A DNA stretch of 64,000 bases from Microglena sp. YARC (lineage: Eukaryota > Chlorophyta > Chlorophyceae > Chlamydomonadales > Chlamydomonadaceae), in contig CM039465.1 in assembly GCA_022414725.1 (NCBI GenBank), positions 39,520,435 through 39,584,434 of the forward strand. The letters are read 5' to 3'. Below, piece by piece: positions 1 to 13,144 of the stretch; position 1 is the stretch's first letter, and the number at the start of each line of letters is the position of its first letter. The notes under the pieces were generated by a model that worked only from the letters and a program-made list of their open reading frames with translations, did no database searches and was not told the origin of the DNA. Position numbers and translations under genes: made by a program.

Positions 1-660
1 GGCAGCTACAAGAAAAGAAAAGAAAAGCTGCCTAATATCAAGTGGGACCCCTCCCTACCCTAGGATAAGGGGCATTACAAAAAGGGGACCACTTGCGAGT
101 ACCGCCCAGAGTAATAGGCCATTAAGGTACTTGAAGGCTCGCAATCTAAAGTACCTTTATTTAATGCCCATAAAAGAGGGCATTCAAGTGGGACCCCTCC
201 CTACCCTAGGGGCCCAGGAGAGGCCCACTTGCGAGTACCTTTATTTTATGCCCAGATACATATACAGGGGGCCCTAAAGGTACTAGAAGGTACTTGAAGG
301 TACTTGCGAGTATTACTATAGGCAGCTCTTCCTTTATTTTAGCTGCCTAATACTTGGCAAGTGGGCCCCCTTTATCTAATGCCCCTTATCCTAGGGTCGG
401 GAGGGGTCCCACTTGAATGCCCCTAGGAATAGGCGTACTAGCTAGTGGGCCCCCTCTACCCCCCAAAGGCCAAAGGGGGCATTAATTAAGGTACCCGCGA
501 GTATTCAAGTACCTTAATGGCCCCTGTATCTGTACCTGGGCATTATAGAAAGGTACTCGCAAGTGGGCCCCTCTGTATCTGGACCCCTAGGGTAGGGAGG
601 GGTCCCACTTGATATTAGGCAGCTACAAGAAAGAAAAGCTGCCTAATACTTGGCAAGTCT

Positions 661-700
661 TACCATAGGCAGCTTTTCTTTATTGTAGCTGCCTATGGTA
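661..700. repeat. Perfect 14-bp hairpin
   Basis: TACCATAGGCAGCT at 661-674 pairs perfectly with AGCTGCCTATGGTA at 687-700 across a 12-base loop. It is the best member of a hairpin family in this region; others lie at about 321-347, 617-644, 1859-1884 and 1948-1984. Confidence 0.75.
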
Positions 701-960
701 AGACTTTAAGTGGGACCCCTCCCCCTAGGGTAGGGAGGGGCCCCACTTGATACCCCTTTGGTTTGGGGGGGCCCACTAGCTAGTCCGCCTATGTCTGGCG
801 TTACTAGCTTACCCAGAGTCATAGGCCATTAAAGTACCTTAATGGCCCCTGTATCTGGGCATAAAATAAAGGTACTCGCAAGTGGCCCCCTCCTGGGCCC
901 CTAGGGTAGGGAGGGGTCCCACTTGAAGGTACTTGAAAGGGTCTACTCTAAAGCCTCATA

Positions 961-1027
961 TAGACATAGACATAGACATAGACATAGACATAGACATAGA
1001 CATAGACATAGACATAGACATAGACAT
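961..1027. repeat. (TAGACA)n hexanucleotide microsatellite
   Basis: About eleven tandem TAGACA units, followed by an AATAAG-rich stretch near 1060-1086. Confidence 0.95.
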
Positions 1028-1079
1028 AGGCGGGGCTAGCTAGTGGCCCAAGGGTCCAAAATAAGAATAATAAGAATAA

Positions 1080-1615
1080 GAATAAGACAAACAGCTATCC
1101 AATTAGAATATAGCTTTAATTACTTAAGCCTTCTGGGGTATATGCTGATTTGATATCATATTTGTATTAACTATAGTAAAGCAGCTATCAACCCTTTGGA
1201 ATTCCAAGTGGGCTTCTAAGTCTTAAAGAGAAATGCAGTAGCAGCTTCATTTATCTGGATTGACCTCTGTCACTGGTAAGCTGCCGCATGTAATTACAAG
1301 AGATTATCTCCAGAAGGGGGAACTGCCAAGATAGTTTCGTTCCCACTGGAGTAGATCTCTTATATAAGCCATTTATTTCTATAATCACCAAGTAAATTAT
1401 ACGAATCCACTTGGTGTAAGATCATAAAACCTACCGTTATGAGTAATCGCTTCATTGTTCATCCTGTCTAAATAAGCTGCTACGAGATACGAGAAATGTT
1501 GATACGAATAAGGCATGACTGATGCTAATACTGGTATCTTTGGTGATGCTTGGGGGAGTTTAATTTCATTCAAGTACCTTTCAAGTACCTTCCAAGTACC
1601 TTCAAGTCTTACCAT
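1080..1615. other. Non-repeat island with structured hairpin and short open frame
   Basis: This is the only stretch of the first 3.2 kb free of the shuffled repeats. Bases 1300-1359 fold into a compound hairpin: GAGAT/ATCTC, CTCCAG/CTGGAG and GGGAAC/GTTCCC stems stacked around a 15-base loop. A 72-codon minus-strand open frame covers 1397-1615; its N-terminal part reads through flanking repeat modules, and I recognise no family. It may be a remnant of an organellar gene or structured intron, but that is inference. Confidence 0.3.
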
Positions 1616-3092
1616 AGGCAGCTAAAATCAAGTGGGACCCCCGGGGTAGGGAGGGGTCCCACTTGCGAGTACCTTCAAGTACCTTCTAGTACCTTTCTAT
1701 AATGCCCCTGTACCTGGGCATTATAGAAAGGTACTCGCAAGTGGGCCCCTTCCCTTTTTGTAATGCCCCTTATCCTAGGGTAGGGAGGGGTCCCACTTGA
1801 ATTAAATGCCCTCTTTTATGGGCATTAAATAAAGGTACTTTAGATTGCGAGCCTTATATTAGGCAGCTTTTATAGTAGCTGCCTAAGGCTTGAATGCCCA
1901 GGTACAGGGGCCGTAAAGGTACTTGAAAGGCTGCCCAAGACAAGACTTGCCAAGTATTAGGCAGCTTTTATTGTAGCTGCCTATGGTAATACTCGCGGGT
2001 ACCTTCAAGTACCTTGATGGCCTATTACTCTGTATATGGGCATTAAATCAAGGTACTTTAGATTGCGAGCCTTAAAGTACCTTTTGGGCCCCTGTATCTG
2101 TATCTTTAATGGGCATTAAATAAAGGTACTCGCAAGTGGGCCCCTTCCCTCTGTATCTGGACCCCTAGGGTAGGTAGGGGTCCCACTTGATATTAGGCAG
2201 CCCCTCTTTTATTTTCCTTTAGCTGCCTAATATAAGGCTTGATTTAATGCCCATAAAAGAGTCATAGGCCCTAAAGGTACCTGGAGTACCTTAATTAAAT
2301 TCCCCTTGAGGGGGCCATCAAGTGGGACCCCTACCGAAGGGAAGGGAAGGGAAGGGAAGGGAAGGGAAGGGGCCCACTTACTTGCGAGTACCTTAATGTA
2401 ATGCCCATTAAAGATACAGATACAGGGGCCCTAAAGGTACTTGAAAGGTACTTTAATGGCCTATTACTCTGACTCTTTTATGGGCATTCAAGTGGACCCC
2501 TACCTACCCTACCCTACCCTACCCTAGGGGTCCAGATACAGAGGGAAGGGAAGGGAAGGGAAGGGAAGGGGCCCACTTGCGAGTACCTTAATTAAATGCC
2601 CCTTGAGGGGGCCATCAAGGTACTTGAATGGCCTATTACTCTTTTATGGGCATTAAATCAAGGTACCCGCGAGTATGAGTATTAGGCAGCTTTTCTTTAT
2701 TTTAGCTGCCTATGGTATGGTAATACTTGGCAAGTAAGTGGGCCCCTTCCCTTAATTTAATGCCCCTTACCCTAGGGTAGGGAGGGGTCCCACTTGATGG
2801 CCTATGACTCTGGGTAAGCTAGTACGCCCATATAAATAAATAGGCGGACTAGCTAGTGGGCCCCCCTCTACCCCCAAACCAAAGGAAACCAAAGGGGTAT
2901 CAAGTGGGACCCCTCCCTACCCTAGGGGTCCAGATACAGAGGGAAGGGGCCCACTTGCGAGTACCTTTATTTAATGCCCATTAAAGATACAGGGGCCCAA
3001 AAGGTACTTGAAGGGGGCCATCAAGGTACCCGCGAGTATTAGGCAGCTTTTATTTCTTGTAGCTGCCTCATTCATACTTGGCGAGCGGGCCC

Positions 3093-3152
3093 CCCCCTTG
3101 GGGAGCCCCTTGGGGAGCCCCTTGGGGAGCCCCTTGGGGAGCCCCTTGGGGA
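3093..3152. repeat. 14-bp minisatellite (CCCTTGGGGAG type)
   Basis: Tandem units around CCCTTGGGGAGC next to the end of the palindromic repeat field. Confidence 0.8.
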
Positions 3153-3208
3153 GGCCTTTAAGGTACCTTTAAAGTACCTTTATTTTATGGCCTTTATTAT
3201 ATTATATT

Positions 3209-6200
3209 ATGCATGCCGACCCACGCTACAGGCATCCACCCCGACACACCCGACCACCCCCTCGCGTCGGGTCAGGCCCAGACCGGAACGGCTCATACTG
3301 CCCAGCCCACACATGCAACACCTTCTCAAAATCCCCTAAAATTAACCCGACCTCTGATTGGTCTCATTTTTTCTGTATCAAATTATTACAACTAAAGCCA
3401 ACCTTCATGTATGCTCTACATGACAGTAGAGGCACGTTCAATACTGCTTTAAACAGCAACACTGCAAAATGTCCCTTATTTGTTTGTTTGTTACTTTGTT
3501 GTTACTTTGAAAGCAACAAGGCTACAACATAAGTACATAACTGACCGCCCGTACATAAGCTTATATTTCCAAAAACCAACAGCTCAGGGGGCGGTCAATA
3601 TAGTTACCGCCCTCAATGTAGGAGAGACTCAAGAGTTACACCGAGTCACACAATCAAAAGGGGGCCGGACAATTAGTGTAACAAAAACGAGTAACCGGAT
3701 GCAGAGCCATTTAGCCCTGAAGGGTTCGCGTGAAAGAAGCATCCGCCGCAAGCCAACTGTCCATGCCTTTCCAGCAATTTCCGACCCAAATCACCTGCCG
3801 TCCCTGCATTCCTACAAACTGCGGACATGCTACTTGCGAACGTGGGAATTGCGTAAATGCCAACCTTCGAACTTCGCAATTGACCACTGGTGCAATTCCG
3901 ACCTCCTTATCTGCAGAATTACTTGCTATTAATAGCCATCGAAGTTCCAATCGTTCGTTCTGCAGACCTGCGAAGCTACACAAATAATAACCGTCTATCT
4001 ACCCAAGTGGGTATTGACACCCTGGTAAACCTGCGGAGCTTCGACAAACGCAGCTCTGAGCTCCGACCAACGCAGCTCTGAGCTCCGACCAGCGCAGCTA
4101 GCAATGACCTTCGAGCTAGGTGCTCTGAGCTTCTACCTTCGATCTGCTCTGAGCTTCTACCTCTGAGCTTCTACCATCGCCTGCAACCTGCTGGTCGTGC
4201 TACTTGCGAACGTGGAAATTGTGCATATGCTGACCTTCGACCTGCGGAATTGATAACTGGTGCACTTCCGACCCCCGTCTCAGCCAAAGTGACTAGCTAT
4301 TTATAGCTACCTAAATACCAATCGTTCCTTCTGCGGAGCTGCGGAGCTACACAAGTAAGAACTAACTCGCTACCCAAGAAGGTGACACTACCCTGAGAAG
4401 CTGCAAAGCTTCGACCAACGCAGCTTTCAGATTCGTGCTTCGACCTAGGGGGCAGCGGCGTTGCACAATGGTAGCCACTAATCTCCATTCTCCATGGCCA
4501 GGCGCAACTCTAGGCCCAGCCATTCCAAATCATGGGCAGAGCGGCTATTGAGACCCTATGCTCACCCACGGTATTCTCCCAAAGCACATGCCACATGCGC
4601 TCCCAAACTGTGCCACATTCGTGTCATACCCACACAACTCATAACCACCCGGCCAGCCCGATGCATGCCGACCCACGCTACAGGCATCCACCCCGACACA
4701 CCCGACCACCCCCTCGCGTCGGGTCAGGCCCAGACCTGAACGGCTCATGCTGCCCAGCCCACACATGCAACACCATCTCAAAAATCCCTAAAATCAACCC
4801 GACCTCTGATTGGTCTCATTTTTTCTCTATCAAACTATCACAACAAAAGCCAACCTTCATGTATGCTCTGCATGGCAGTAGAGGCACGTTCAATACTGCT
4901 TTAAACAGCAACACTGCAAAATATCCCTTATTTGTTTGTTTGTTAGTTAGTTGTTACTTTGAAAGCAACAAGGCTACAACATAAGTACATAACTGACCGC
5001 CCGTACATAAGCTTATAATTCCAAAAACCAACAGCACAGGGGGCGGTCAATATAGTTACCGCCCTCAACGTAGGAGAGACTCAAGAGTTACACCGAGTCA
5101 CTCAAACTCAAAAATTGTTCAAAACTAGCGTCACGTGAGTGTAACAAAAACGAGTAACCGGATGTAGAGCCATTTAGCCCTGAAGGGTTTGCGTAGAAAG
5201 AACCGTCCTTCACAAGCCAACTGTCCATGCAACATGCAACATTCGCGTTTCCGTCCGACCCTGAGCCATCGCCTGCAAACTCCCATCGCGGCTGGACCTG
5301 CTACTTGCGCGCAACGTGCAAATTGCGCAAATGCTAACTTCGAACTACGCAATTGAATTGAACTGGTGCTCTTCCAACCTCTGAATCTGCCAATCTTGCT
5401 ATTAATAGCATGCCTCAGTACTGATCATTCGTTCTGCAGACCTGCGAAGCTTCAAAATTAATTACTATCAGCCCAAGTGGGTAACACCACCCTGCGAACC
5501 TGTGGAGTTTGGACCAGCGCAGCTTTGAGCTACGTGCTCTAACCTAGGGGCCCATCACCTGCAACCTGCTGGACGTGCTACTTGCGAACGTGTAAATTGA
5601 GCATATGCTGACCTTCGACCTGCGGAATTGATAACTGGTGCACTTCCGACCCCCGTCTCAGCCCAAGTGACTTGCTATTTATAGCTACCTAAGTACCAAT
5701 CGTTCCTTCTGCGGAGCTGCGAAGCTACACAAGTAAGAACTAACTCGCTACCCAAGAAGGTGAAACGACCCTGAGAAGCTGCAGAGCTTCGACCAAACGC
5801 AGCTTTCAGATTCGTGCTTCGACCTAGGGGGCAGCGGCGTTGCACAATGGTAGCCACTTATCTCCATTCTCCATGGCCAGGCGCAACTCTAGGCCCAGCC
5901 ATTCCAAATCATGGGCAGAGCGGCTATTTGAGACCCTATGCTCACCCACGGTAATCTCCCCAAGCACATGCCACATGCGCTCCAAAATGCGCTACATTCG
6001 TGTCATACCCACACAACTCATAACCACCCGGCCAGCCCGATGCATGCCGACCCACGCTACAGGCATCCACCCCGACACACCCGACCACCCCCTCGCGTCG
6101 GGTCAGGCCCAGACCGGAACGGCTCATACTGCCCAGCCCACACATGCAACACCTTCTCAAATCCCCTAAAATTAACCCGACCTCTGATTGGTCTCATTTT

Positions 6201-9200
6201 TTCTGTATCAAATTATTACAACTAAAGCCAACCTTCATGTATGCTCTACATGACAGTAGAGGCACGTTCAATACTGCTTTAAACAGCAACACTGCAAAAA
6301 TGTCCCTTATTTGTTTGTTTGTTACTTTGTTGTTACTTTGAAAGCAACAAGGCTACAAACATAAGTACATAACTGACCGCCCGTACATAAGCTTATATTT
6401 CCAAAAACCAACACAGCTCAGGGGGCGGTCAATATAGTTACCGCCCTCAATGTAGGAGAGACTCAAGAGTTACACCGAGTCACACAATCAAAAGGGGGGC
6501 CGGACAATTAGTGTAACAAAAACGAGTAACCGGATGCAGAGCCATTTAGCCCTGAAAGGGTTCGCGTGAAAGAAGCATCCGCCGCAAGCCAACTGTCCAT
6601 TGCCTTTCCAGCAATTTCCGACCCAAATCACCTGCCGTCCCTGCATTCCTACAAACTGCGGACATGCTACTTGCGAACGTGGAATTGCGCAAATGCCAAC
6701 CTTCGAACTTCGCAATTGACCACTGGTGCAATTCCGACCTCCTTATCTGCAGAATTACTTGCTATTAATAGCCATCGAAGTTCAATCGTTCGTTCTGCAG
6801 ACCTGCGAAGCTACACAAATAATAACCGTCTATCTACCCAAGTGGGTATTAACACCCTGGTAACCCTGCGGAGCTTCGACAAACGCAGCTCTGAGCTCCG
6901 ACCAACGCAGCTCTGAGCTCCGACCAGCGCAGCTAGCAATGACCTTCGAGCTAGGTGCTCTGAGCTTCTACCTTCGATCTGCTCTGAGCTTCTACCTCTG
7001 AGCTTCTACCATCGCCTGCAACTGCTGGTCGTGCTACTTGCGAACGTGGAAATTGTGCATATGCTGACCTTCGACCTGCGGAAAGTTGATAACTGGTGCA
7101 CTTCCGACGCCCGTCTCAGCCAAAGTGACTAGCTATTTATAGCTACCTAAATACCAATCGTTCCTTCTGCGGAGCTGCGGAGCTACACAAGTAAGAACTA
7201 ACTCGCTACCGCAAGAAGGTGACACTACCCTGAGAAGCTGCAAAGCTTCGACCAACGCAGCTTTCAGATTCGTGCTTCGACCTAGGGGGCAGCGGCGTGC
7301 ACAATGGTAGCCACTAATCTCCATTCTCCATGGCCAGGCGCAACTCTAGGCCCAGCCATTCCAAATCATGGGCAGAGCGGCTATTGAGACCCTATGCTCA
7401 CCCACGGTATTCTCCCCAAGCACATGCCACATGCGCTCCCAAACTGTGCCACATTCGTGTCATACCCACACAACTCATAACCACCCGGCCAGCCGATGCA
7501 TGCCGACCCACGCTACAGGCATCCACCCCGACACACCCGACCACCCCCTCGCGTCGGGTCAGCCCAGACCTGAACGGCTCATGCTGCCCAGCCCACACAT
7601 GCAACACCATCTCAAAAATCCCTAAAATCAACCCGACCTCTGATTGGTCTCATTTTTTCTCTATCAAACTATCACAACAAAAGCCAACCTTCATGTATGC
7701 TCTGCATGGCAGTAGAGGCACGTTCAATACTGCTTTAAACAGCAACACTGCAAATATCCCTTATTTGTTTGTTTGTTAGTTAGTTGTTACTTTGAAAGCA
7801 ACAAGGCTACAACATAAGTACATAACTGACCGCCCGTACATAAGCTTATAATTCCAAAAACCAACAGCACAGGGGGCGGTCAATATAGTTACCGCCCTCA
7901 ACGTAGGAGAGACTCAAGAGTTACACCGAGTCACTCAAACTCAAAAATTGTCAAAACTAGCGTCACGTGAGTGTAACAAAAACGAGTAACCGGATGTAGA
8001 GCCATTTAGCCCTGAAGGGTTTGCGTAGAAAGAACCGTCCTTCACAAGCCAACTGTCCATGCAACATGCAACATTCGCGTTTCCGTCCGACCCTGAGCCA
8101 TCGCCTGCAAACTCCCATCGCGGCTGGACCTGCTACTTGCGCGCAACGTGCAAATTGCGCAAATGCTAACTTCGAACTACGCAATTGAATTGAACTGGTG
8201 CTCTTCCAACCTCTGAATCTGCCAATCTTGCTATTAATAGCATGCCTCAGTACTGATCATTCGTTCTGCAGACCTGCGAAGCTTCAAAATTAATTACTAT
8301 CAGCCCAAGTGGGTAACACCACCCTGCGAACCTGTGGAGTTTGGACCAGCGCAGCTTTGAGCTACGTGCTCTAACCTAGGGGCCCATCACCTGCAACCTG
8401 CTGGACGTGCTACTTGCGAACGTGTAAATTGAGCATATGCTGACCTTCGACCTGCGGAATTGATAACTGGTGCACTTCCGACCCCCGTCTCAGCCCAAGT
8501 GACTTGCTATTTATAGCTACCTAAGTACCAATCGTTCCTTCTGCGGAGCTGCGAAGCTACACAAGTAAGAACTAACTCGCTACCCAAGAAGGTGAAACGA
8601 CCCTGAGAAGCTGCAGAGCTTCGACCAACGCAGCTTTCAGATTCGTGCTTCGACCTAGGGGCAGCGGCGTTGCACAATGTAGCCACTAATCTCCATTCTC
8701 CATGGCCAGGCGCAACTCTAGGCCCAGCCATTCCAAATCATGGGCAGAGCGGCTATTGAGACCCTATGCTCACCCACGGTAATCTCCCCAAGCACATGCC
8801 ACATGCGCTCCCAAAATGCGCTACATTCGTGTCATACCCACACAACTCATAACCACCCGGCCAGCCCGATGCATGCCGACCCACGCTACAGGCATCCACC
8901 CCGACACACCCGACCACCCCCTCGCGTCGGGTCAGGCCCAGACCGGAACGGCTCATACTGCCCAGCCCACACATGCAACACCTTCTCAAAATCCCCTAAA
9001 ATTAACCCGACCTCTGATTGGTCTCATTTTTTCTGTATCAAATTATTACAACTAAAGCCAACCTTCATGTATGCTCTACATGACAGTAGAGGCACGTTCA
9101 ATACTGCTTTAAACAGCAACACTGCAAAATGTCCCTTATTTGTTTGTTTGTTACTTTGTTGTTACTTTGAAAGCAACAAGGCTACAACATAAGTGCATAA

Positions 9201-12090
9201 CTGACCGCCCGTACATAAGCTTATAATTCCAAAAACCAACAGCTCAGGGGGCGGTCAATATAGTTACCGCCCTCAATGTAGGAGAGACTCAAGAGTTACA
9301 CCGAGTCACACAATCAAAAGGGGGCCGGACAATTAGTGTAACAAAAACGAGTAACCGGATGCAGAGCCATGAGGAACCTAAAGTTTTCGCGTGAAAGAAG
9401 CATCCGCCGCAAGCCAACTGTCCATGCCTTTCCAGCAATTTCCGACCCAAATCACCTGCCGTCCCTGCATTCCTACAAACTGCGGACATGCTACTTGCGA
9501 ACGTGGGAATTGCGCAAATGCCAACCTTCGAACTTCGCAATTGACCACTGGTGCAATTCCGACCTCCTTATCTGCAGAATTACTTGCTATTAATAGCCAT
9601 CGAAGTTCCAATCGTTCGTTCTGCAGACCTGCGAAGCTACACAAATAATAACCGTCTATCTACCCAAGTGGGTATTGACACCCTGGTAAACCTGCGGAGC
9701 TTCGACCAACGCAGCTCTGAGCTCCGACCAACGCAGCTCTGAGCTCCGACCAGCGCAGCTAGCAATGACCTTCGAGCTAAGTGCTCTGAGCTTCTACCTT
9801 CGATCTGCTCTGAGCTTCTACCTCTGAGCTTCTACCATCGCCTGCAACCTGCTGGTCGTGCTACTTGCGAACGTGGAAATTGAGCATATGCTGACCTTCG
9901 AACTGCGGAATTGATAACTGGTGCACTTCCGACCCCCGTCTCAGCCAAAGTGACTAGCTATTTATAGCTACCTAAGTACCAATCGTTCCTTCTGCGGAGC
10001 TACATTGTTACACAAGTAAGAACTAACTCGCTACCCAAGAAGGTGACACTACCCTGAGAAGCTGCAAAGCTTCGACCAACGCAGCTTTCAGATTCGTGCT
10101 TCGACCTAGGGGGCAGCGGCGTTGCACAATGGTAGCCACTAATCTCCATTCTCCATGGCCAGGCGCAACTCTAGGCCCAGCCATTCCAAATCATGGGCAG
10201 AGCGGCTATTGAGACCCTATGCTCACCCACGGTATTCTCCCAAAGCACATGCCACATGCGCTCCCAAACTGTGCCACATTCGTGTCATACCCACACAACT
10301 CATAACCACCCGGCCAGCCCGATGCATGCCGACCCACGCTACAGGCATCCACCCCGACACACCCGACCACCCCCTCGCGTCGGGTCAGGCCCAGACCTGA
10401 ACGGCTCATGCTGCCCAGCCCACACATGCAACACCATCTCAAAAATCCCTAAAATCAACCCGACCTCTGATTGGTCTCATTTTTTCTCTATCAAATTATT
10501 ACAACAAAAGCCAACCTTCATGTATGCTCTGCATGGCAGTAGAGGCACGTTCAATACTGCTTTAAACAGCAACACTGCAAAATGTCCCTTATTTGTTTGT
10601 TTGTTACTTAGTTGTTACTTTGAAAGCAACAAGGCTACAACATAAGTACATAACTGACCGCCCGTACATACGCTTATAAATCCAAAAACCAACAGCACAA
10701 GGGGCGGTCAATATAGTTACCGCCCTCAATGTAGGAGAGACTCAAGAGTTACACCGAGTCACTCAAACTCAAAAATTTTCAAAAGGGGGCCGACCAACTA
10801 GTGTAACAAAAACGAGTAACCGGATGCAGAGCCATGAAGAACCTAAAGGGTTCGCGTGAAAGAAGCATCCGCCGCAAGCCAACTGTCCATGCAACATGCA
10901 ACATTCGCGTTTCCGTCCGACCCTGAGCGGCTGGACTTGCTACTTGCGCGCAACGTGCAAATTGCGCAAATGCTAACTTCGAACTACGCAATTGAATTGA
11001 ACTGGTGCTCTTCCAACCTCTGAATCTGCCAATCTTGCTATTAATAGCATGCCTCAGTACTGATCATTCGTTCTGCAGACCTGCGAAGCTTCAAAATTAA
11101 TTACTATCAGCCCAAGTGGGTAACACCACCCTGCAAACCTGTGGAGCTTGGACCAGCGCAGCTTTGAGCTACGTGCTCTGACCTAGGGGCCCATCGCCTG
11201 CAACCTGCTGGACGTGCTACTTGCGAACGTGTAAATTGAGCATATGCTGACCTTCGACCTGCGGAATTGATAACTGGTGCACTTCCGACCCCCGTCTCTG
11301 CCAAAGTGACTTGCTATTTATAGCTACCTAAGTACCAATCGTTCCTTCTGCGGAGCTGCGAAGCTACATTGTTACACAAGAAAGAACTAACTCGCTAACC
11401 AAGAAGGTGACACCACCCTGACAAGCTGCAGAGCTTCGACCAACGCAGCTTTCAGATTCGTGCTTCGACCTAGGAGGCAGCGGCGTTGCACAATAGTAGC
11501 CACTTGTCTCCATTCTCCATGGCCAGGCGCAACTCTAGGCCCAGCCATTCCAAATCATGGGCAGAGCGGCTGTTGAGACCCTATGCTCACCTATTCTCCC
11601 AAAGCACATGCCACATGCGCTCTCAAACTGCGCTACATTCGTGTCATACCCACACAACGCATAACCACCCGGCCAGCCCGGGCCAGCCCAATGCATGCCG
11701 ACCCACGCTACGGGCATCCACCCCGACACACCCGACCACCCCCCTCGCGTCGGGTCAGGCCCAGACCGGAACGGCTCATACTGCCCAGCCCACACATGCA
11801 ACACCTTCTCAACATCCTCAAAAATTAACCCGACCTCTGATTGGTCTCATTTTTTCTGCATCAAATTCTTACAACTAAAGCCAACCTTCATGTATGCTCT
11901 GCATGACAGTAGAGGCACGTTCAATACTGCTTTAAACAGCAACACTGCAAAATGTCCCTTATTTGTTTGTTTGTTACTTTGTTGTTACTTTGAAAGCAAC
12001 AAGGCTACAACATAAGTACATAACTGACCGCCCGTACATAAGCTTAAAACCCATCAGCACAGGGGGCGGTCAATATAGTTACCGCCCCTC
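3209..12090. repeat. Higher-order tandem satellite, alternating A and B monomers
   Basis: The landmark ATGCATGCCGACCCACGC occurs at 3209, 4661, 6040, 7496, 8869, 10322 and 11691, giving spacings of 1452, 1379, 1456, 1373, 1453 and 1369. Two monomer types therefore alternate in a composite unit of about 2.83 kb, and like monomers are much more similar to each other than to their neighbours. Each monomer contains two diverged copies of a segment of about 400 bp (starts near 3796 and 4184 in the first). The last unit breaks off near 12090. Open frames of up to 150 codons recur but are interrupted by indels in sister copies and match nothing I know. Each unit has a small inverted repeat, GGGCGGT/ACCGCCC. 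Confidence 0.9.
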
Positions 12091-12132
12091 CATGGGTAGC
12101 GACTTCGGTACATCAGGCGTACTGCCGGACGA

Positions 12133-12186
12133 GCAAAACGGATGCGCCAAACGGGTGCGCCAAACGGATGCGCCAAACGGATGCGC
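12133..12186. repeat. 15-bp minisatellite
   Basis: Four units of about 15 bp around AAACGGATGCGCC, just beyond the end of the satellite. From here to 12780 the sequence looks unique and no gene is recognisable. Confidence 0.85.
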
Positions 12187-12779
12187 TAGGGAACCTAAGG
12201 GTTCGTCCTACAAAGTGCATTTAGACCGCACCAACTGCCGTTTGCAAACGGCAGGCAGCTCGATAAACTCGCAAATTCAGTCAACCATTCTCCGACTCGA
12301 AGCAAATTTCAGACAAGATGTATCTTCAGTCACGTCACCTCGTCTTCCAGGTAGATTTAAGTCAAACTGCGCCCCGAACCATTTGACGTTGGGATTCGAC
12401 ACTCAAGTCTTCCCGAAGGAGACTGCCTAGTCACAGTCGGAGGGTGCACAGCCCCAGTTTATGAGGTAACGCGCAACTGTGTACCAAAGCGCGTTAAACG
12501 AGACATACGTTCCGCAAGAATAGCCACGAGGACAGCAACAAGGTTACGCAAATCGCACACCAAACAACCCTAGCTCCCCATCCCCAGCGGATCCCCATAC
12601 CTAACACGAGGGCAGAAACAAGGTTACACACACCGCTCACCGCACACAAAACAACCCTAGTTACCGCCTCTCCTTGGTTACAGCGGGCCTACCCATTACC
12701 ATCCCTAGCCACCAGCGGATCCCTTGGTCCAATTGGTCCAATCCAACACAAGGGCGGTCACGCCCTTGTTGCCCTCACC

Positions 12780-12806
12780 ACCCACCCACCCACCCACCCA
12801 CCCACC
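12780..12806. repeat. (CCCA)n microsatellite
   Basis: Uninterrupted CCCA repeats; a similar short tract lies in CFAP58 intron 2 near 19606-19627. Confidence 0.9.
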
Positions 12807-12917
12807 CAAAGTTTGGAGGCACATAACTTTCTACCTACTGGGCTTTTGACAAAAAAAACTCTATCCTCTCAACAAGCTCAATACATTTGGGGCATGGGGT
12901 CAGACATGTTCGTTTTA

Positions 12918-12923
12918 CCCCCC

Positions 12924-12954
<31 letters not shown>

Positions 12955-12962
12955 ACACACAC
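12918..12962. repeat. Poly-C run followed by (CA)n
   Basis: Twenty-three C residues followed by about ten CA units. The same C-run/CA-run composition recurs at 25775-25848. Confidence 0.95.
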
Positions 12963-12984
12963 CATGGACAATTTCAAATACTGG

Positions 12985-13035
12985 TATATATCATACTCGC
13001 CGATGGTCAACATCATATGATAAGCCAGTCCTTAC
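12985..13035 (+). repeat. Dispersed 50-bp repeat, copy 1
   Basis: About 50 bp containing CATACTCGCC, GGTCAACATCATATGAT and GCCAGT are shared in the same orientation with 24513-24562. No ends or target duplication can be defined. Confidence 0.7.
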
Positions 13036-13144
13036 GAATAATGCATCTGCCAATCCGAGGAGGACCCGATCCCATCTAGGTAATTAGTACTTTAGTAGTG
13101 AGCAAGTCTAACCCTGGAGGCCCTGGCCCTGCAACACTTGTCAG

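Larger units (their letters stand above)
1..3208. repeat. Shuffled short palindromic repeats, organelle-like
   Basis: A few modules recur in both orientations: one around GGGACCCCTCCCTACCCTAG and its reverse complement, one around AAGGTACTTGAAGGTACTTG, and hairpins with GGCAGCT/AGCTGCC arms. They fill the region except for a non-repeat island near 1080-1600. Such mosaics of short palindromes are known from intergenic DNA of some green algal plastid and mitochondrial genomes; nothing comparable occurs in the other 60 kb here. It could be organelle DNA inserted in the nucleus, a native nuclear repeat field, or a chimeric contig end. No organelle gene is recognisable. Confidence 0.6.

Noticed and set aside
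4532..4984. Recurrent 150-codon frame in satellite monomers
   Set aside because: It is open in some copies but frameshifted by one-base indels in others, and has no recognisable domain. Recurrence comes from the satellite, not selection.
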